A stretch of DNA of 44,232 nucleotides from Lampropedia puyangensis (GTDB taxonomy: Bacteria; Pseudomonadota; Gammaproteobacteria; Burkholderiales; Burkholderiaceae_C), in contig NZ_STFG01000026.1 of assembly GCF_004833285.1 (NCBI RefSeq), positions 1-44,232 on the forward strand, written 5' to 3'. The position numbers and the translations under genes were made by a program. Shown here in pieces: positions 16,782-26,204 of the stretch. The notes under the pieces are model-generated. The model saw only the letters and a list, made by a program, of their open reading frames with translations, was not told the DNA's origin and made no database searches. Numbering within the stretch: position 1 is the first letter of the stretch; the number at the start of each line of letters is the position of its first letter.

Positions 16782-17795
16782 ATGATTTATCCTGTCCATC
16801 ACCGTCTCGGCAAACACGATCGTGAGTTGGCGCGGTGGCGCCTCTCTCTACGGGGCGAGCCACATGCTTTTTCTTCTTCAGTATGGAACTTGGCGGTGGC
16901 ACATCATGCGATGCATGAGTACTTGTGTGAGTACGCAGCGGGTCGCGATGCTGAACTCGACTTGCTCATGCCGCTGATTAAGAGAAAGGCAGCGCAAGCC
17001 TCGCTGTTGGCCGACAAACTCCTACTCTGTGCCCAACTGTTTCCGGTACATCAGTTTGAGTTGCCAATGGATCAAAGCTTCCGGTTCTCAGGTAGCTTGT
17101 CGCTGTTTCAACGTTTGCTGTTACTCCGATGGCGCGTACAGGCCGTGGCACCGCACGACAAAACCCTGCATACGCAACTTGTGGCTGCGTTTAAGCAAAA
17201 GCTGGAAGACGCCTCGTTGCTTGATGAACTGCGTCGACAAGATAAGTTGTTCTACGACAAACATCACGAGGTCGATACCAGACTGCAGAAATACTTGGCT
17301 CATTTTGAGCGACACGAGCATCCACTCCAACTAATGCGCTTTCATTTGTTGGGTGGTATGCAGTGGAATGAGAATTTCCACAACATTCTTAAGCACTCCG
17401 ATCGCTTCGATGCTTTCTATAAGCTCTTTAAATTCTCGTTAGGACCAACTCTTTTGGGGCACTTTGCCGTGATCGGCGTGTCTCGTGATATGCACTTGTT
17501 CTGGGATGTTTGTTTCATCGTCGATGCACGCAACAAACTAAGCATTGGAGAGGTCAAATTGCTGGCGGAGAAGGCTTGGAGTCAGGTCGCTGCTACAGAG
17601 TACAAAGATTACCTACATGGCTCTATACGATTGCATGATGCGGGGTTGCGTGATCACCTGCGAAACGACGATACGTGGGATAAGTTCTGGCGGGGTTTTA
17701 GGTGTCAGTGCATCGCGCCTATGCGATTCATGCGCCTGAAGGTTCCCAAAGACTTCAGAGTGATAAAGCGAGGACGGGTACGAGTTAAAAATTAA
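16782..17795 (+). CDS. Divergent Gp2/YagK-like paralogue, catalytic residues altered
   Basis: 337 residues from the ATG at 16782, which has AGGA upstream; the frame is open farther left but overlaps the previous gene. By eye, the segment LLGHFAVIGVSRDMHLFW aligns with the RGLHAHLLF strand of the gene before it. One histidine is kept (His238) and the second is Phe240. Both proteins continue to an AEKAW/AQRW-type helix. Near the C-terminus MRFMRLKVP matches VRYMAKPD with Phe for the catalytic Tyr. If the alignment is right, this is a non-catalytic relative. Residues 1-180 are helical and rich in His and Leu. It follows the HUH-type gene by 26 bp in the same direction, so it is probably in one transcript. 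Confidence 0.55.
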   Translation: MIYPVHHRLGKHDRELARWRLSLRGEPHAFSSSVWNLAVAHHAMHEYLCEYAAGRDAELDLLMPLIKRKAAQASLLADKLLLCAQLFPVHQFELPMDQSFRFSGSLSLFQRLLLLRWRVQAVAPHDKTLHTQLVAAFKQKLEDASLLDELRRQDKLFYDKHHEVDTRLQKYLAHFERHEHPLQLMRFHLLGGMQWNENFHNILKHSDRFDAFYKLFKFSLGPTLLGHFAVIGVSRDMHLFWDVCFIVDARNKLSIGEVKLLAEKAWSQVAATEYKDYLHGSIRLHDAGLRDHLRNDDTWDKFWRGFRCQCIAPMRFMRLKVPKDFRVIKRGRVRVKN

Positions 17796-17907
17796 AAATT
17801 TATTCAGCTCTTTGATGGTGTGTGTAATAAGTCCACTCAACCGATGGCCTGCAACGCACAGCAGATCTCCTGCCTAGGAGATTCACTCAACACAACCATT
17901 GAAGATC

Positions 17908-18861
17908 ATGAATTTTTCTACTCACACTCATACCCACTCTCATGAAGCCTTGTGCACAGCGCTGGCTTGGCTTGAACAGTGCCGCGAAGTCGTCAAAACG
18001 GTTTATCGCAAACGCTATGCGTTGACGCAAGGTCAGACGCCATTCGTAGAGCGTCAGCAAGATATGGCCGCACTGTTGGAGCTATTAAGGGGTAAGCCGT
18101 CTTTAGGTACGGTCAATATTCAGCATGTTTGGCAGTTAGATGCGTACTGTCGTGCTTTTGCACACTGGCTATCAAACGAAAGGGATTTTTTGTCTAGTGC
18201 GCATTCAGCGATGCCTGATGAAGCTCTGACGGACATGATGTTGACGCAGTTGCTGCTGGCCTTTGAGATGCCCGATGTAGTGGCATTGCGCCAGTCAATT
18301 CGTAAACGACATGCGCATGCCATCACGGCGATGTTTGGGCGTTTGCAGCAATGCAAGATGCGAGCGCCTGAATTGATGTTGCTGCGTATAGATCTTGGCC
18401 GTGCGAATGATTTTGGGCATGAAGGCATTGGATTGTCCCAAGGTCATCTACCGTTTGTAAACCAGTGCACTGAATTACTGGCTTGGATGCGTCAGGAGTT
18501 TGCTCATGCATATGTGCACGATGAGATGAAATTGGTGTACTCGGCTGCCAAAGGGTTGCGCGCACGCGTGTTGATCGCAATGGATTGTGAGCAGGTTTAT
18601 TCGGATCAAGCAGTGGGTGATGCTGTCTGTAAAGCTTGGACGAATCGTTTTGGTCCAACGGGCGCAACTGCATATAACTGCAATAACCCTTGGTACAAAT
18701 CACAGCAAAGCCCTTGTTCAATTGGCTTTTTCCCGCTGGAGCAAGGTAGCTTTATGGAACGGGTCAATCCCATGGTGGTGAGTTTGACTCAAGCCGAGCC
18801 CTTGCTTCATGTAGCGTTTCCCGATTTAAATCGACTGCGGTATGCGAATTTCCATCGCTAA
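17908..18861 (+). CDS. Gp2/YagK-like paralogue with HxH replaced by RxR
   Basis: 317 residues. The ATG at 17908 is used; a TTG three codons upstream is possible. The C-terminal half clearly resembles the gene at 15736: LMLLRIDLG with LMIVRLDVG, YVHDEMKLVYSAAKGLRARVL with YIHHEAKLEYSQERGLHAHLL, a PxxxQ(S/L)-type segment, and LLHVAFPDLNR with LLRLAFPGIRR. The two nuclease histidines are Arg218 and Arg220 here, and the YMAK position reads SLTQ, so metal- and tyrosine-dependent nicking should be lost. The N-terminus begins with a His/Thr-rich stretch (STHTHTHSHE). It may bind DNA or regulate the active paralogue; that is inference. Confidence 0.65.
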   Translation: MNFSTHTHTHSHEALCTALAWLEQCREVVKTVYRKRYALTQGQTPFVERQQDMAALLELLRGKPSLGTVNIQHVWQLDAYCRAFAHWLSNERDFLSSAHSAMPDEALTDMMLTQLLLAFEMPDVVALRQSIRKRHAHAITAMFGRLQQCKMRAPELMLLRIDLGRANDFGHEGIGLSQGHLPFVNQCTELLAWMRQEFAHAYVHDEMKLVYSAAKGLRARVLIAMDCEQVYSDQAVGDAVCKAWTNRFGPTGATAYNCNNPWYKSQQSPCSIGFFPLEQGSFMERVNPMVVSLTQAEPLLHVAFPDLNRLRYANFHR

Positions 18862-19001
18862 CTCGTCACCATGCGGTATGTAATAGACCAGCTGACCACA
18901 TCAATTCGCTTCTGGTATCACGTTGATTGCTAAAAGCTCCCCGGTCATTGAATCAAACGTACAATTGGTTGCAATAGACTGTTCACATTTAGGAGAAGTG
19001 C

Positions 19002-19613
19002 ATGCTACCTACAGAAAAAGCGCAAAGAAAACAGGAATTACTAGAAAAAATGCGCAATGGCTCGGTTGATGATGACACCCTTCAAGAATACAAAGAAATT
19101 AACGAGGCTGAAAAGCAATGGGAGTCTGAGCGTATTACTGAGCTGGCCAACATTGCAAGCGGCATTCTGAAATACCGTGTAAGCATTTCAGAGTTACTTA
19201 AGTATCAGCATGAAGGCCGTTCACTGTTCGATCAGCAAGAGCTTGCCTCTGAGCTTAAATTGTTTACTGCCGAAAAAGGTGCAGCCGCCCCTTCGAATAA
19301 ATCGCAAACAAGTGCTAGGAAAAAGAACAGTACAACTGATGATGAATTGCTTTTGTTTGTTGTGAAAGGTGCTGCGGGCGCTCCCATGCGCATCCGCCAA
19401 GGCGACACGTTGCCAGTTAAGTTTCCTGCCAGCTTTAAAAGAGCATTTGATGGGCAAGACAAAGAAGAGATTAGGAAATCTTTGCTTACAAACTGTCTCT
19501 CTCAAGGTATTTCTAGCTCAACCCAAGAGTATCTGCAGTCTGAGCAAGGAAACAAACAAGTTGCTGAATTGGTGGAGTACATCTATCGGGAGTTAGCACA
19601 AAGCGGAAATTAA
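19002..19613 (+). CDS. Small coiled-coil protein upstream of SNF2 helicase
   Basis: 203 residues, not recognised. A strong ribosome site (TTAGGAGAAG) precedes the ATG. Residues 1-65 are charged and helical (EKAQRKQELLEKM, EYKEINEAEKQWESERI) and likely form a coiled coil. Residues about 90-115 are low-complexity Ser/Thr/Lys. The C-terminal part (DELLLFVVKGAAGAPMRI, FPASFKRAFDGQDKEEI) appears folded. It lacks the known H-NS C-terminal motif although the N-terminus is vaguely H-NS-like. It is 85 bp upstream of the helicase and probably the first gene of the restriction operon; it could be a regulator or an accessory subunit. Confidence 0.7.
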   Translation: MLPTEKAQRKQELLEKMRNGSVDDDTLQEYKEINEAEKQWESERITELANIASGILKYRVSISELLKYQHEGRSLFDQQELASELKLFTAEKGAAAPSNKSQTSARKKNSTTDDELLLFVVKGAAGAPMRIRQGDTLPVKFPASFKRAFDGQDKEEIRKSLLTNCLSQGISSSTQEYLQSEQGNKQVAELVEYIYRELAQSGN

Positions 19614-19698
19614 CCTTCTGTAGCAAGTTCATCGATACAAACCACTTAATTGGCAAAACCGCTAACCATTTTGAAATTCAATTTTTCTAAGAGTTCCA

Positions 19699-22659
19699 AT
19701 GAGTTCCAATGATTGCTCGGCAACTGATTCAATCCCGTTAGATAACCCAAAAGCCTTACTTTTGACTCCTTATCAAAGCCAGTACTACGCATGGCTTCTC
19801 GCCCGTCAAACCGCTGGTGATTCTGTTGACTCTTTGGCAACCACACTGGTCGACTCACAGGTGGACCTGAACCCTCACCAAGTAGATGCGGCACTATTTG
19901 CGTGCCATAACCCGTTATCACATGGTGTGATTCTCGCCGATGAGGTGGGGTTGGGGAAAACGATTGAAGCAGGCCTTGTCATTTTGCAAAAATGGGCTGA
20001 ACGACGAAAGAAAATTCTCATCATTGTGCCTGCCAACCTACGCAAGCAGTGGCACCAAGAACTACAGGAGAAATTTGGACTTCAAGGCCTCATTCTTGAA
20101 ACCAAAAACTACAACGCCCTTCGTAAGCAGGGCATGAAGAATCCCTTCGTCAGCGACAGTGGTCCCGTCATATGCTCGTATCAGTTTGCCAAAACGAAAG
20201 CCAAAGATGTCGGCTCTCTCGATTGGGATCTGGTGGTGTTTGATGAGGCCCACCGCCTTCGCAACGTGTACAAAAACAGCAACGTCATTGCAAAGACGTT
20301 AAGGGATGCTGTAGCTCATGTGAACTCCAAGGTGCTCCTCACAGCGACACCATTGCAAAACTCTTTGCTTGAGTTGTATGGACTGGTCAGCATTATTGAT
20401 GATCGTGTCTTTGGTGATATTGATAGTTTCCGTTCGCAATTTGCAAGCCGTGGTCAGTCATTTTCCGGTCTTCGGGAACGACTTCACACAGTATGCAAAC
20501 GCACATTACGCAAACAAGTTCAGCCATATGTGTCATACACCGCACGAAAAGCCATCGTCCAAGAGTTCACACCGTCGAGCGAAGAACGCGAGCTATCCTC
20601 CTTGGTTGGAGACTATTTACGCCGACCGAATCTGCAGGCTCTTCCACAGGGTCAGCGGCAGCTGATTTCCCTTGTTTTATGGAAACTGCTGGCTTCCAGT
20701 TCGCATGCCATTGCTGGTGCCTTAGAGACAATGATCAAACGTTTACAGGGGCAAGCAAATACCACTGCCCCAAAGACTGAAAGATCAGAAGAAGACAGTG
20801 ATACCTCATTGGTTGACACTCTCGCCGATTACGAAGCGATCGATGAAATTGCAGAAGAGTTTGATGAGTCCGATTCGCAGCCAGACAAGAATGAGCTGAC
20901 TGAATCCGAAGCGCAAGCGCTAGCGGAAGAAATCAAGGAGCTGGACCATTTCAAGAACTTGGCCTCAGGAATCAAAGACAACGCCAAAGGCAAAGCACTT
21001 CTGACAGCCTTAGAAAACTCATTTGCAGAACTTGGGCGGCTAGGCGCAGCTAAAAAGGCCATCATCTTCACTGAGTCGCGACGCACCCAAGATTACCTTT
21101 TGAGTCTGCTGGCAGAAACGAACTACGGCCAGGGCATCGTCCTCTTCAACGGCACCAACAGCGATTCGCGTGCGCAAGCCATTTACAAAGCATGGCTCAA
21201 ACGGCATGAAGGCACCGATAAGATCACAGGCTCCAAAACCGCAGACACACGTGCTGCGCTGGTTGAGTATTTCCGCGACAGCGGCTCAGTGATGATCGCC
21301 ACCGAAGCGGGGGCCGAAGGCATCAACTTACAGTTCTGCTCACTCGTCATTAACTACGATTTACCGTGGAACCCGCAGCGAATTGAACAGCGCATTGGTC
21401 GTTGCCACCGATACGGGCAAAAACATGATGTCGTGGTGGTCAACTTTGTTGATCGTAGTAATGAGGCGGATGCTCGCGTGTATGAGTTGTTGGCAGAGAA
21501 ATTCTCACTATTTGAAGGTGTCTTTGGTGCCAGTGACGAAGTACTGGGCGCAATTGGCTCTGGCGTTGATTTTGAGCGGCGTATTGCAGAAATCTACCGC
21601 ACTTGCCGCAATCCAGATGAAATCAAAGCCAGCTTCGCGCAGCTACAGCAAGACCTCGCAGGCGAGATCAACGACGCCATGGTCAAAACGCGTGAACTCC
21701 TGCTGGAGAATTTTGACGAAGACGTGCAAGAAAAACTGCGGGTGCGCGCAGAAGACAGCCAAAGAACGCGCAACAAATTTGAAAAGATGCTGCTTGGCCT
21801 CACTGCCGCAGAGCTGGCTGCAAACACCCGCTTTGATGAGGCTGGCTTCGACCTACTACGTCTTCCTGATGCGTTAGCAGGCACCACGTCTGTTGAGATT
21901 GAACTTGGCAGGTATGAACTACCAAGGCGCATTGGCGAAGCTCACCTGTACAGAGTCAGCCACCCATTGGCGCAGTGGGTCATTCAACAAGCAAAAAACC
22001 GCCAACTAGGTACCTCTAAACTGGTATTTTATCTGGCCGATTACGGCATCAAGGTTAGTACGCTTGAACCCTATAGCGGTCAATCCGGCTGGCTCACACT
22101 TGAGCTGATTGAAGTTGATGCTTTGGGCAAGCAGGAACAGCATTTGGTGCTTTCGGCATGCGCCGATGATGGCACCGTTCTGCAAGAAGATGATCCAGAA
22201 AAATTGCTGCGCATTCCCGCCATTGAGCAAGCTGCAAGTGAGTCCATTGATGCCATTCCAAGCGCCCTGCAAGCAGACTTGGAAGCGCGCAAAACGCAAA
22301 CGCTGAGGCAAATCAACCAGCGGAATATGGGTTACTTCGAACAAGAAGTGCAAAAGCTCGATGCATGGGCGGATGACCTGAAGTTAGGACTAGAACAAGA
22401 AATCAAAGACATTGATCGTGAAATCAAGGAAGTTCGCAGTACGGCATCTACAGCACCTACCCTCGAAGAAAAAATATCTTGGCAACGCAAGCAACGTGAC
22501 TTGGAAGCCAAACGCACCAAATTGCGTCGTGACTTGTTTGCGAGGCAAGATGAAGTTGAAGCGCAGCGCAATGAGTTGATCGGGCAACTAGAAGATCAGC
22601 TGACCCAACAAGTGGAACACCGAACTCTGTTCACTATTCAGTGGGAATTAGTCAAATGA
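19699..22659 (+). CDS. SNF2-family (RapA/HepA-like) helicase
   Basis: 986 residues. An N-terminal PHQVDAALFA segment leads to Walker A ADEVGLGKT (about residues 80-88), motif Ia LIIVPANLRKQW, motif II DEAH (about 182) and motif III TATPLQNS. The second RecA domain has IFTESRRTQDYLL, MIATEAGAEGINLQ and motif VI RIGRCHRYGQ (about 560-570). About 80 acidic residues are inserted before the second domain (about 350-410), and the last 150 residues are a long charged coiled coil. It is an ATP-driven DNA translocase of the type found in several defence loci (for example DrmD of DISARM), but no other DISARM genes are present. It begins the core operon with AIPR, Mod and Res downstream. Confidence 0.9.
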   Translation: MSSNDCSATDSIPLDNPKALLLTPYQSQYYAWLLARQTAGDSVDSLATTLVDSQVDLNPHQVDAALFACHNPLSHGVILADEVGLGKTIEAGLVILQKWAERRKKILIIVPANLRKQWHQELQEKFGLQGLILETKNYNALRKQGMKNPFVSDSGPVICSYQFAKTKAKDVGSLDWDLVVFDEAHRLRNVYKNSNVIAKTLRDAVAHVNSKVLLTATPLQNSLLELYGLVSIIDDRVFGDIDSFRSQFASRGQSFSGLRERLHTVCKRTLRKQVQPYVSYTARKAIVQEFTPSSEERELSSLVGDYLRRPNLQALPQGQRQLISLVLWKLLASSSHAIAGALETMIKRLQGQANTTAPKTERSEEDSDTSLVDTLADYEAIDEIAEEFDESDSQPDKNELTESEAQALAEEIKELDHFKNLASGIKDNAKGKALLTALENSFAELGRLGAAKKAIIFTESRRTQDYLLSLLAETNYGQGIVLFNGTNSDSRAQAIYKAWLKRHEGTDKITGSKTADTRAALVEYFRDSGSVMIATEAGAEGINLQFCSLVINYDLPWNPQRIEQRIGRCHRYGQKHDVVVVNFVDRSNEADARVYELLAEKFSLFEGVFGASDEVLGAIGSGVDFERRIAEIYRTCRNPDEIKASFAQLQQDLAGEINDAMVKTRELLLENFDEDVQEKLRVRAEDSQRTRNKFEKMLLGLTAAELAANTRFDEAGFDLLRLPDALAGTTSVEIELGRYELPRRIGEAHLYRVSHPLAQWVIQQAKNRQLGTSKLVFYLADYGIKVSTLEPYSGQSGWLTLELIEVDALGKQEQHLVLSACADDGTVLQEDDPEKLLRIPAIEQAASESIDAIPSALQADLEARKTQTLRQINQRNMGYFEQEVQKLDAWADDLKLGLEQEIKDIDREIKEVRSTASTAPTLEEKISWQRKQRDLEAKRTKLRRDLFARQDEVEAQRNELIGQLEDQLTQQVEHRTLFTIQWELVK

Positions 22660-22710
22660 AACCGCTAACGGCTTTAGCTACTACCGATTGTCACGAGAGC
22701 AATCACTGAA

Positions 22711-24507
22711 ATGGCTGAATTAGAAAAACAGCACATGGCAGTGCTTAAAAAACTGCTGGCAGAACGTTTTGTACCTGATCTGCCCCCCTTGATCGGTAAT
22801 GGGCAAGCAGCTGAGCAAGAGGTAAAACAATTATCCCGTGCATTCAGTGCATTTGCATTGCATAAGCTGCTCGATATTTCTCCCAAAGAGGCAGCCGCTT
22901 CCGTTGTGGACGACGTGGATGACAGAGGCATCGACGCTATCTACTACTTCAAAGGAGATAAGACACTCTACCTTCTTCAAAGTAAATTGAAAGCACGTGA
23001 TCAAGTCAATCAAGATGACATGCAATCATTTTGCACTGGCATTCGCTTGCTCTTGAATCAAGATTTCGACGGATTCAACGCCAATGTAACCAATCGATTA
23101 GAGGAAATTGAAAACGCGCTACACGACTGCGATAGCATCAGATTAGTGATTCCTTTCACGGGAGACGGAGTATCTGAATCTGCCAAAAAAGTGTTATCTC
23201 AGTTACTCAACGACGACGACCTTCAAGAAGAACGCCTTGAAAGAAACGTCGTCTACTACTCTGCTGCCGAAATTACGCGCGACATACTAAACGAGCAAGC
23301 CTTCAAGCCCGTCAACACCACAATCAGTTTTCAAAAATATGACAAGATCGGTGAGCCCCGCGTGACGTACTACGGTATGGTTTATCTCTCTGATTTAGTG
23401 GCCCTTCACGAATTGAATGACAAGGCACTTTACGAGAGAAACATTCGCTACTTTCTAGGCAGCAATCGATCCAGTGTGAATCAGGCTGTGCAAAAGACAT
23501 TAAAGGAAGCACCTCAAGATTTCTTTTACTTGAACAATGGCGTTACCGCCGTCTGCGATGAGGTAAAGCAAAAAGGAAGAAATACAAAAAGCAAAGCAAG
23601 AAGGTTTGAGGTTCGCGGTTTTTCCATCATCAATGGTGCGCAAACCGTGGCATCAGCAGCAGAGTTTTCCAAGCAGAATCCAGATCAAAGCATCAAAGAT
23701 GCAAAAGTGATGCTGACCTTGATCAAGGCACCTGCTGATGGTGCATTTGGCAAGCGCATTACCAAAGCTCGCAATCATCAGAATCCGGTTCAACTGAGCA
23801 ACTTCGCTGCCTTGGATGAGAATCAAGAGCGGTTACGGCAAGAAGTAGCCCTTCTAGGGTTTAGCTATCATTACCGCCCAGAAGCTGCGACCTCAAGCAT
23901 CAATGCATTCTCACTAGAAGATGCAATCCGTGCACTCTCTTCATGGCAAAGGGATGCTCGCTTCTATGCCTGGCTCAAGAGTGACATCAAGCGCCTAAGT
24001 AATGCTGATTCTGCAGAATACGCTGGTCTTTTCCCGTCCACGCTGAGTGGAATTAGATTGCTGAATGCAGTGCTTTGCTATCGAACCATTAGCACCTTAG
24101 TGACTGAGTACGAACAAAACGCACCAGCGCACAGCCAAGAAAAGTTGATTTATCGAAATGCGGTGCATGTCATCGCGGCTGTCATGCTGAAGCGCCTCGG
24201 CAAGCGCATTGCTGAGGCCGCAGTGATTGATACAGAAGCCTTAAAGGCAGTGCTCAGTCAACCACTTGATCAATTGAGACAGGAAGCGCTTGATCTGAGT
24301 CAGCGGCGATTGACGAATGTAGGGCCACTAGCGTATTTCCGCAACCAAGGCAACGTTGTTGAGTTCGCGTCAGAGTTGATGGAAACCCATTTTTCGCTTG
24401 GCGTTGATCCCGCTATTGCCACTCTAAAAAACGTACAGAATACGGAAAAACAATACCCTCGCCAGCGCCTGTTTGAATATCTATCAAACAAGGCTCCGCA
24501 ACTTTGA
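22711..24507 (+). CDS. AIPR family protein
   Basis: 598 residues. The AIPR (abortive infection phage resistance) domain is recognised from DFFYLNNGVTAVCDE (about 270-284), the conserved FSIINGAQTVASAAEF (about 305-320), TKARNHQNPVQLSNFAALDENQERLR and YHYRPE. The N-terminal ~150 residues include DDVDDRGIDAIYYF and LQSKLKARDQVNQDD. The spacing of D...D and Q-S-K resembles a restriction-endonuclease-like (PD-(D/E)XK, Mrr-type) fold, which AIPR proteins often carry; this is tentative. It starts 51 bp after the helicase and its stop overlaps the Mod start region, so the genes are co-transcribed. It is likely an effector or nuclease in a phage-defence operon. Confidence 0.85.
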   Translation: MAELEKQHMAVLKKLLAERFVPDLPPLIGNGQAAEQEVKQLSRAFSAFALHKLLDISPKEAAASVVDDVDDRGIDAIYYFKGDKTLYLLQSKLKARDQVNQDDMQSFCTGIRLLLNQDFDGFNANVTNRLEEIENALHDCDSIRLVIPFTGDGVSESAKKVLSQLLNDDDLQEERLERNVVYYSAAEITRDILNEQAFKPVNTTISFQKYDKIGEPRVTYYGMVYLSDLVALHELNDKALYERNIRYFLGSNRSSVNQAVQKTLKEAPQDFFYLNNGVTAVCDEVKQKGRNTKSKARRFEVRGFSIINGAQTVASAAEFSKQNPDQSIKDAKVMLTLIKAPADGAFGKRITKARNHQNPVQLSNFAALDENQERLRQEVALLGFSYHYRPEAATSSINAFSLEDAIRALSSWQRDARFYAWLKSDIKRLSNADSAEYAGLFPSTLSGIRLLNAVLCYRTISTLVTEYEQNAPAHSQEKLIYRNAVHVIAAVMLKRLGKRIAEAAVIDTEALKAVLSQPLDQLRQEALDLSQRRLTNVGPLAYFRNQGNVVEFASELMETHFSLGVDPAIATLKNVQNTEKQYPRQRLFEYLSNKAPQL

Positions 24508-24509
24508 GA

Positions 24510-26204
24510 ATGGCTATGAACAAACAAAAACTAGAACTCACTTGGATCGGAAAGGAAAAGCGCCCCAAGTTGGAGCCGCGTATCTTGCTGGAAGATCCAA
24601 GCAAGTCTTACCACGCCAAGCAGCGTGTGACGGATAACGATATTTTTGATAACCGACTGATCTTTGGCGACAACTTGCTGGCGCTCAAAGCGTTGGAGCA
24701 GGAGTTTACGGGCAAGGTGAAATGCGTCTTCATTGATCCGCCGTACAACACAGGCAGCGCGTTTGCCCATTACGACGATGGCTTGGAGCATTCCATTTGG
24801 CTGGGGTTGATGCGTGATCGATTGGAAATCATCAAGCGTTTGCTTTCGGAGGATGGTTCGCTTTGGATCACGATTGATGATAACGAATCGCACTACCTTA
24901 AAGTTCTTTGTGATGAAATATTTGGGCGTTTAAATTTTGTGGCGAACATTGTCTGGCAATCTAAAGATACACCGGGGAATAATGCGTCAACCATTGCTCA
25001 AACACACAATATGGTTTTGGTATACAAAAAAGCAGTCGATTGGAAGCCAAACCTAGTTCCTCGAAGCGAGAAACAAATCTCTAACTATAAAAATCCAGAT
25101 AACGATACTCGAGGCCCGTGGCTAGGTACCCCTCTGACTCGGGCTGAGTTTAGAGAGCGAGATTACTACCCCCTAATGAATGATGCAGGGCGCAATGTCC
25201 TTCCGCCGAAGGGAAGCTCATGGCGTCGTCCACCTGATGAAATAAAAAAACTACAAGGTGAAAAAAGAATTTATTGGGGAAAAAATGGGAATGCCGAGTT
25301 TCCTGTAGAGAAAAAATTTCTCTCAGAGGTTAAAGGCGGGGTAGTGCCGCAAACTTGGTGGCCGTATGAATTTGCGGGCAGCACCAGAAATGCAAGCGCG
25401 GAAATGAAAGGAATTTTCTATGGTGAAAAATCCTTTGATACACCCAAACCAGAAAAAATCATTCAACGTGTACTTGAGATCGCAACATTAGAAGGGGATT
25501 TAGTTGTTGACTCCTTCGCCGGCTCAGGCACAACCGGAGCAGTCGCCCACAAAATGGGCCGCCGCTGGATCATGGTCGAGCTGGGTGACCACATCCATTC
25601 GCACATCATCCCGCGCCTGCAAAAAGTGGTGGATGGCGAAGACAAGGGCGGCGTGACCGAAAGCACCGGCTGGCAAGGCGGTGGCGGTTTTCGTTACTAC
25701 AAGCTTGCGCCCAGCTTGATCGTCAATGACCGGTGGGGCAACCCAGTCATCAATCCTGCATACAACGCGGACCAGTTGGCTGAAGCTTTGGCCAAGCTGG
25801 AGGGCTTCACCTATGCGCCTTCTGAAACGCGCTGGTGGCAGCACGGGCATTCCAGCGAACGCGACTTTATCTATGCGACTACGCAAAGCCTGTCGTTAGA
25901 TCAATTGCAAGCCTTGTCCGACGAAGTGGGCGAAGAGCAAAGCCTGCTCATTTGCTGCGCTGCGTTTCGTGGCATTACGGCATCTGAAGCGGCCAAACGC
26001 TGGCCGAACTTGACACTCAAGAAAATACCGAAGATGGTGCTGGCCCGTTGTGAGTGGGGGCATGACGATTACAGCCTGAATGTCGCCAACCTGCCCATGG
26101 CCAAACCTGACCCGGTGCAGCCTGCAAGTAGCAGCAGCACCAAGCGAAACAAGAAGAACGGTATTCCGACCACGCAAGGTGGTTTGTTTGGGGAAGATGA
26201 ATAA
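24510..26204 (+). CDS. mod: Type III restriction-modification methyltransferase Mod
   Basis: 564 residues from the ATG at 24510; TTG at 24504 and ATG at 24516 are alternatives. Catalytic motif IV DPPYNTG (about residues 76-82) precedes the SAM-binding motif I DSFAGSGTTG (about 335-344). That order is the beta class of N6-adenine methyltransferases, which includes EcoP15I Mod. The variable middle part (about 140-300) should hold target recognition. The C-terminus ends in a low-complexity S/K/N tail and QGGLFGEDE. It modifies host DNA and, with Res, forms the restriction complex. The stop and the Res start overlap as TAATG, indicating translational coupling. Confidence 0.93.
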   Translation: MAMNKQKLELTWIGKEKRPKLEPRILLEDPSKSYHAKQRVTDNDIFDNRLIFGDNLLALKALEQEFTGKVKCVFIDPPYNTGSAFAHYDDGLEHSIWLGLMRDRLEIIKRLLSEDGSLWITIDDNESHYLKVLCDEIFGRLNFVANIVWQSKDTPGNNASTIAQTHNMVLVYKKAVDWKPNLVPRSEKQISNYKNPDNDTRGPWLGTPLTRAEFRERDYYPLMNDAGRNVLPPKGSSWRRPPDEIKKLQGEKRIYWGKNGNAEFPVEKKFLSEVKGGVVPQTWWPYEFAGSTRNASAEMKGIFYGEKSFDTPKPEKIIQRVLEIATLEGDLVVDSFAGSGTTGAVAHKMGRRWIMVELGDHIHSHIIPRLQKVVDGEDKGGVTESTGWQGGGGFRYYKLAPSLIVNDRWGNPVINPAYNADQLAEALAKLEGFTYAPSETRWWQHGHSSERDFIYATTQSLSLDQLQALSDEVGEEQSLLICCAAFRGITASEAAKRWPNLTLKKIPKMVLARCEWGHDDYSLNVANLPMAKPDPVQPASSSSTKRNKKNGIPTTQGGLFGEDE

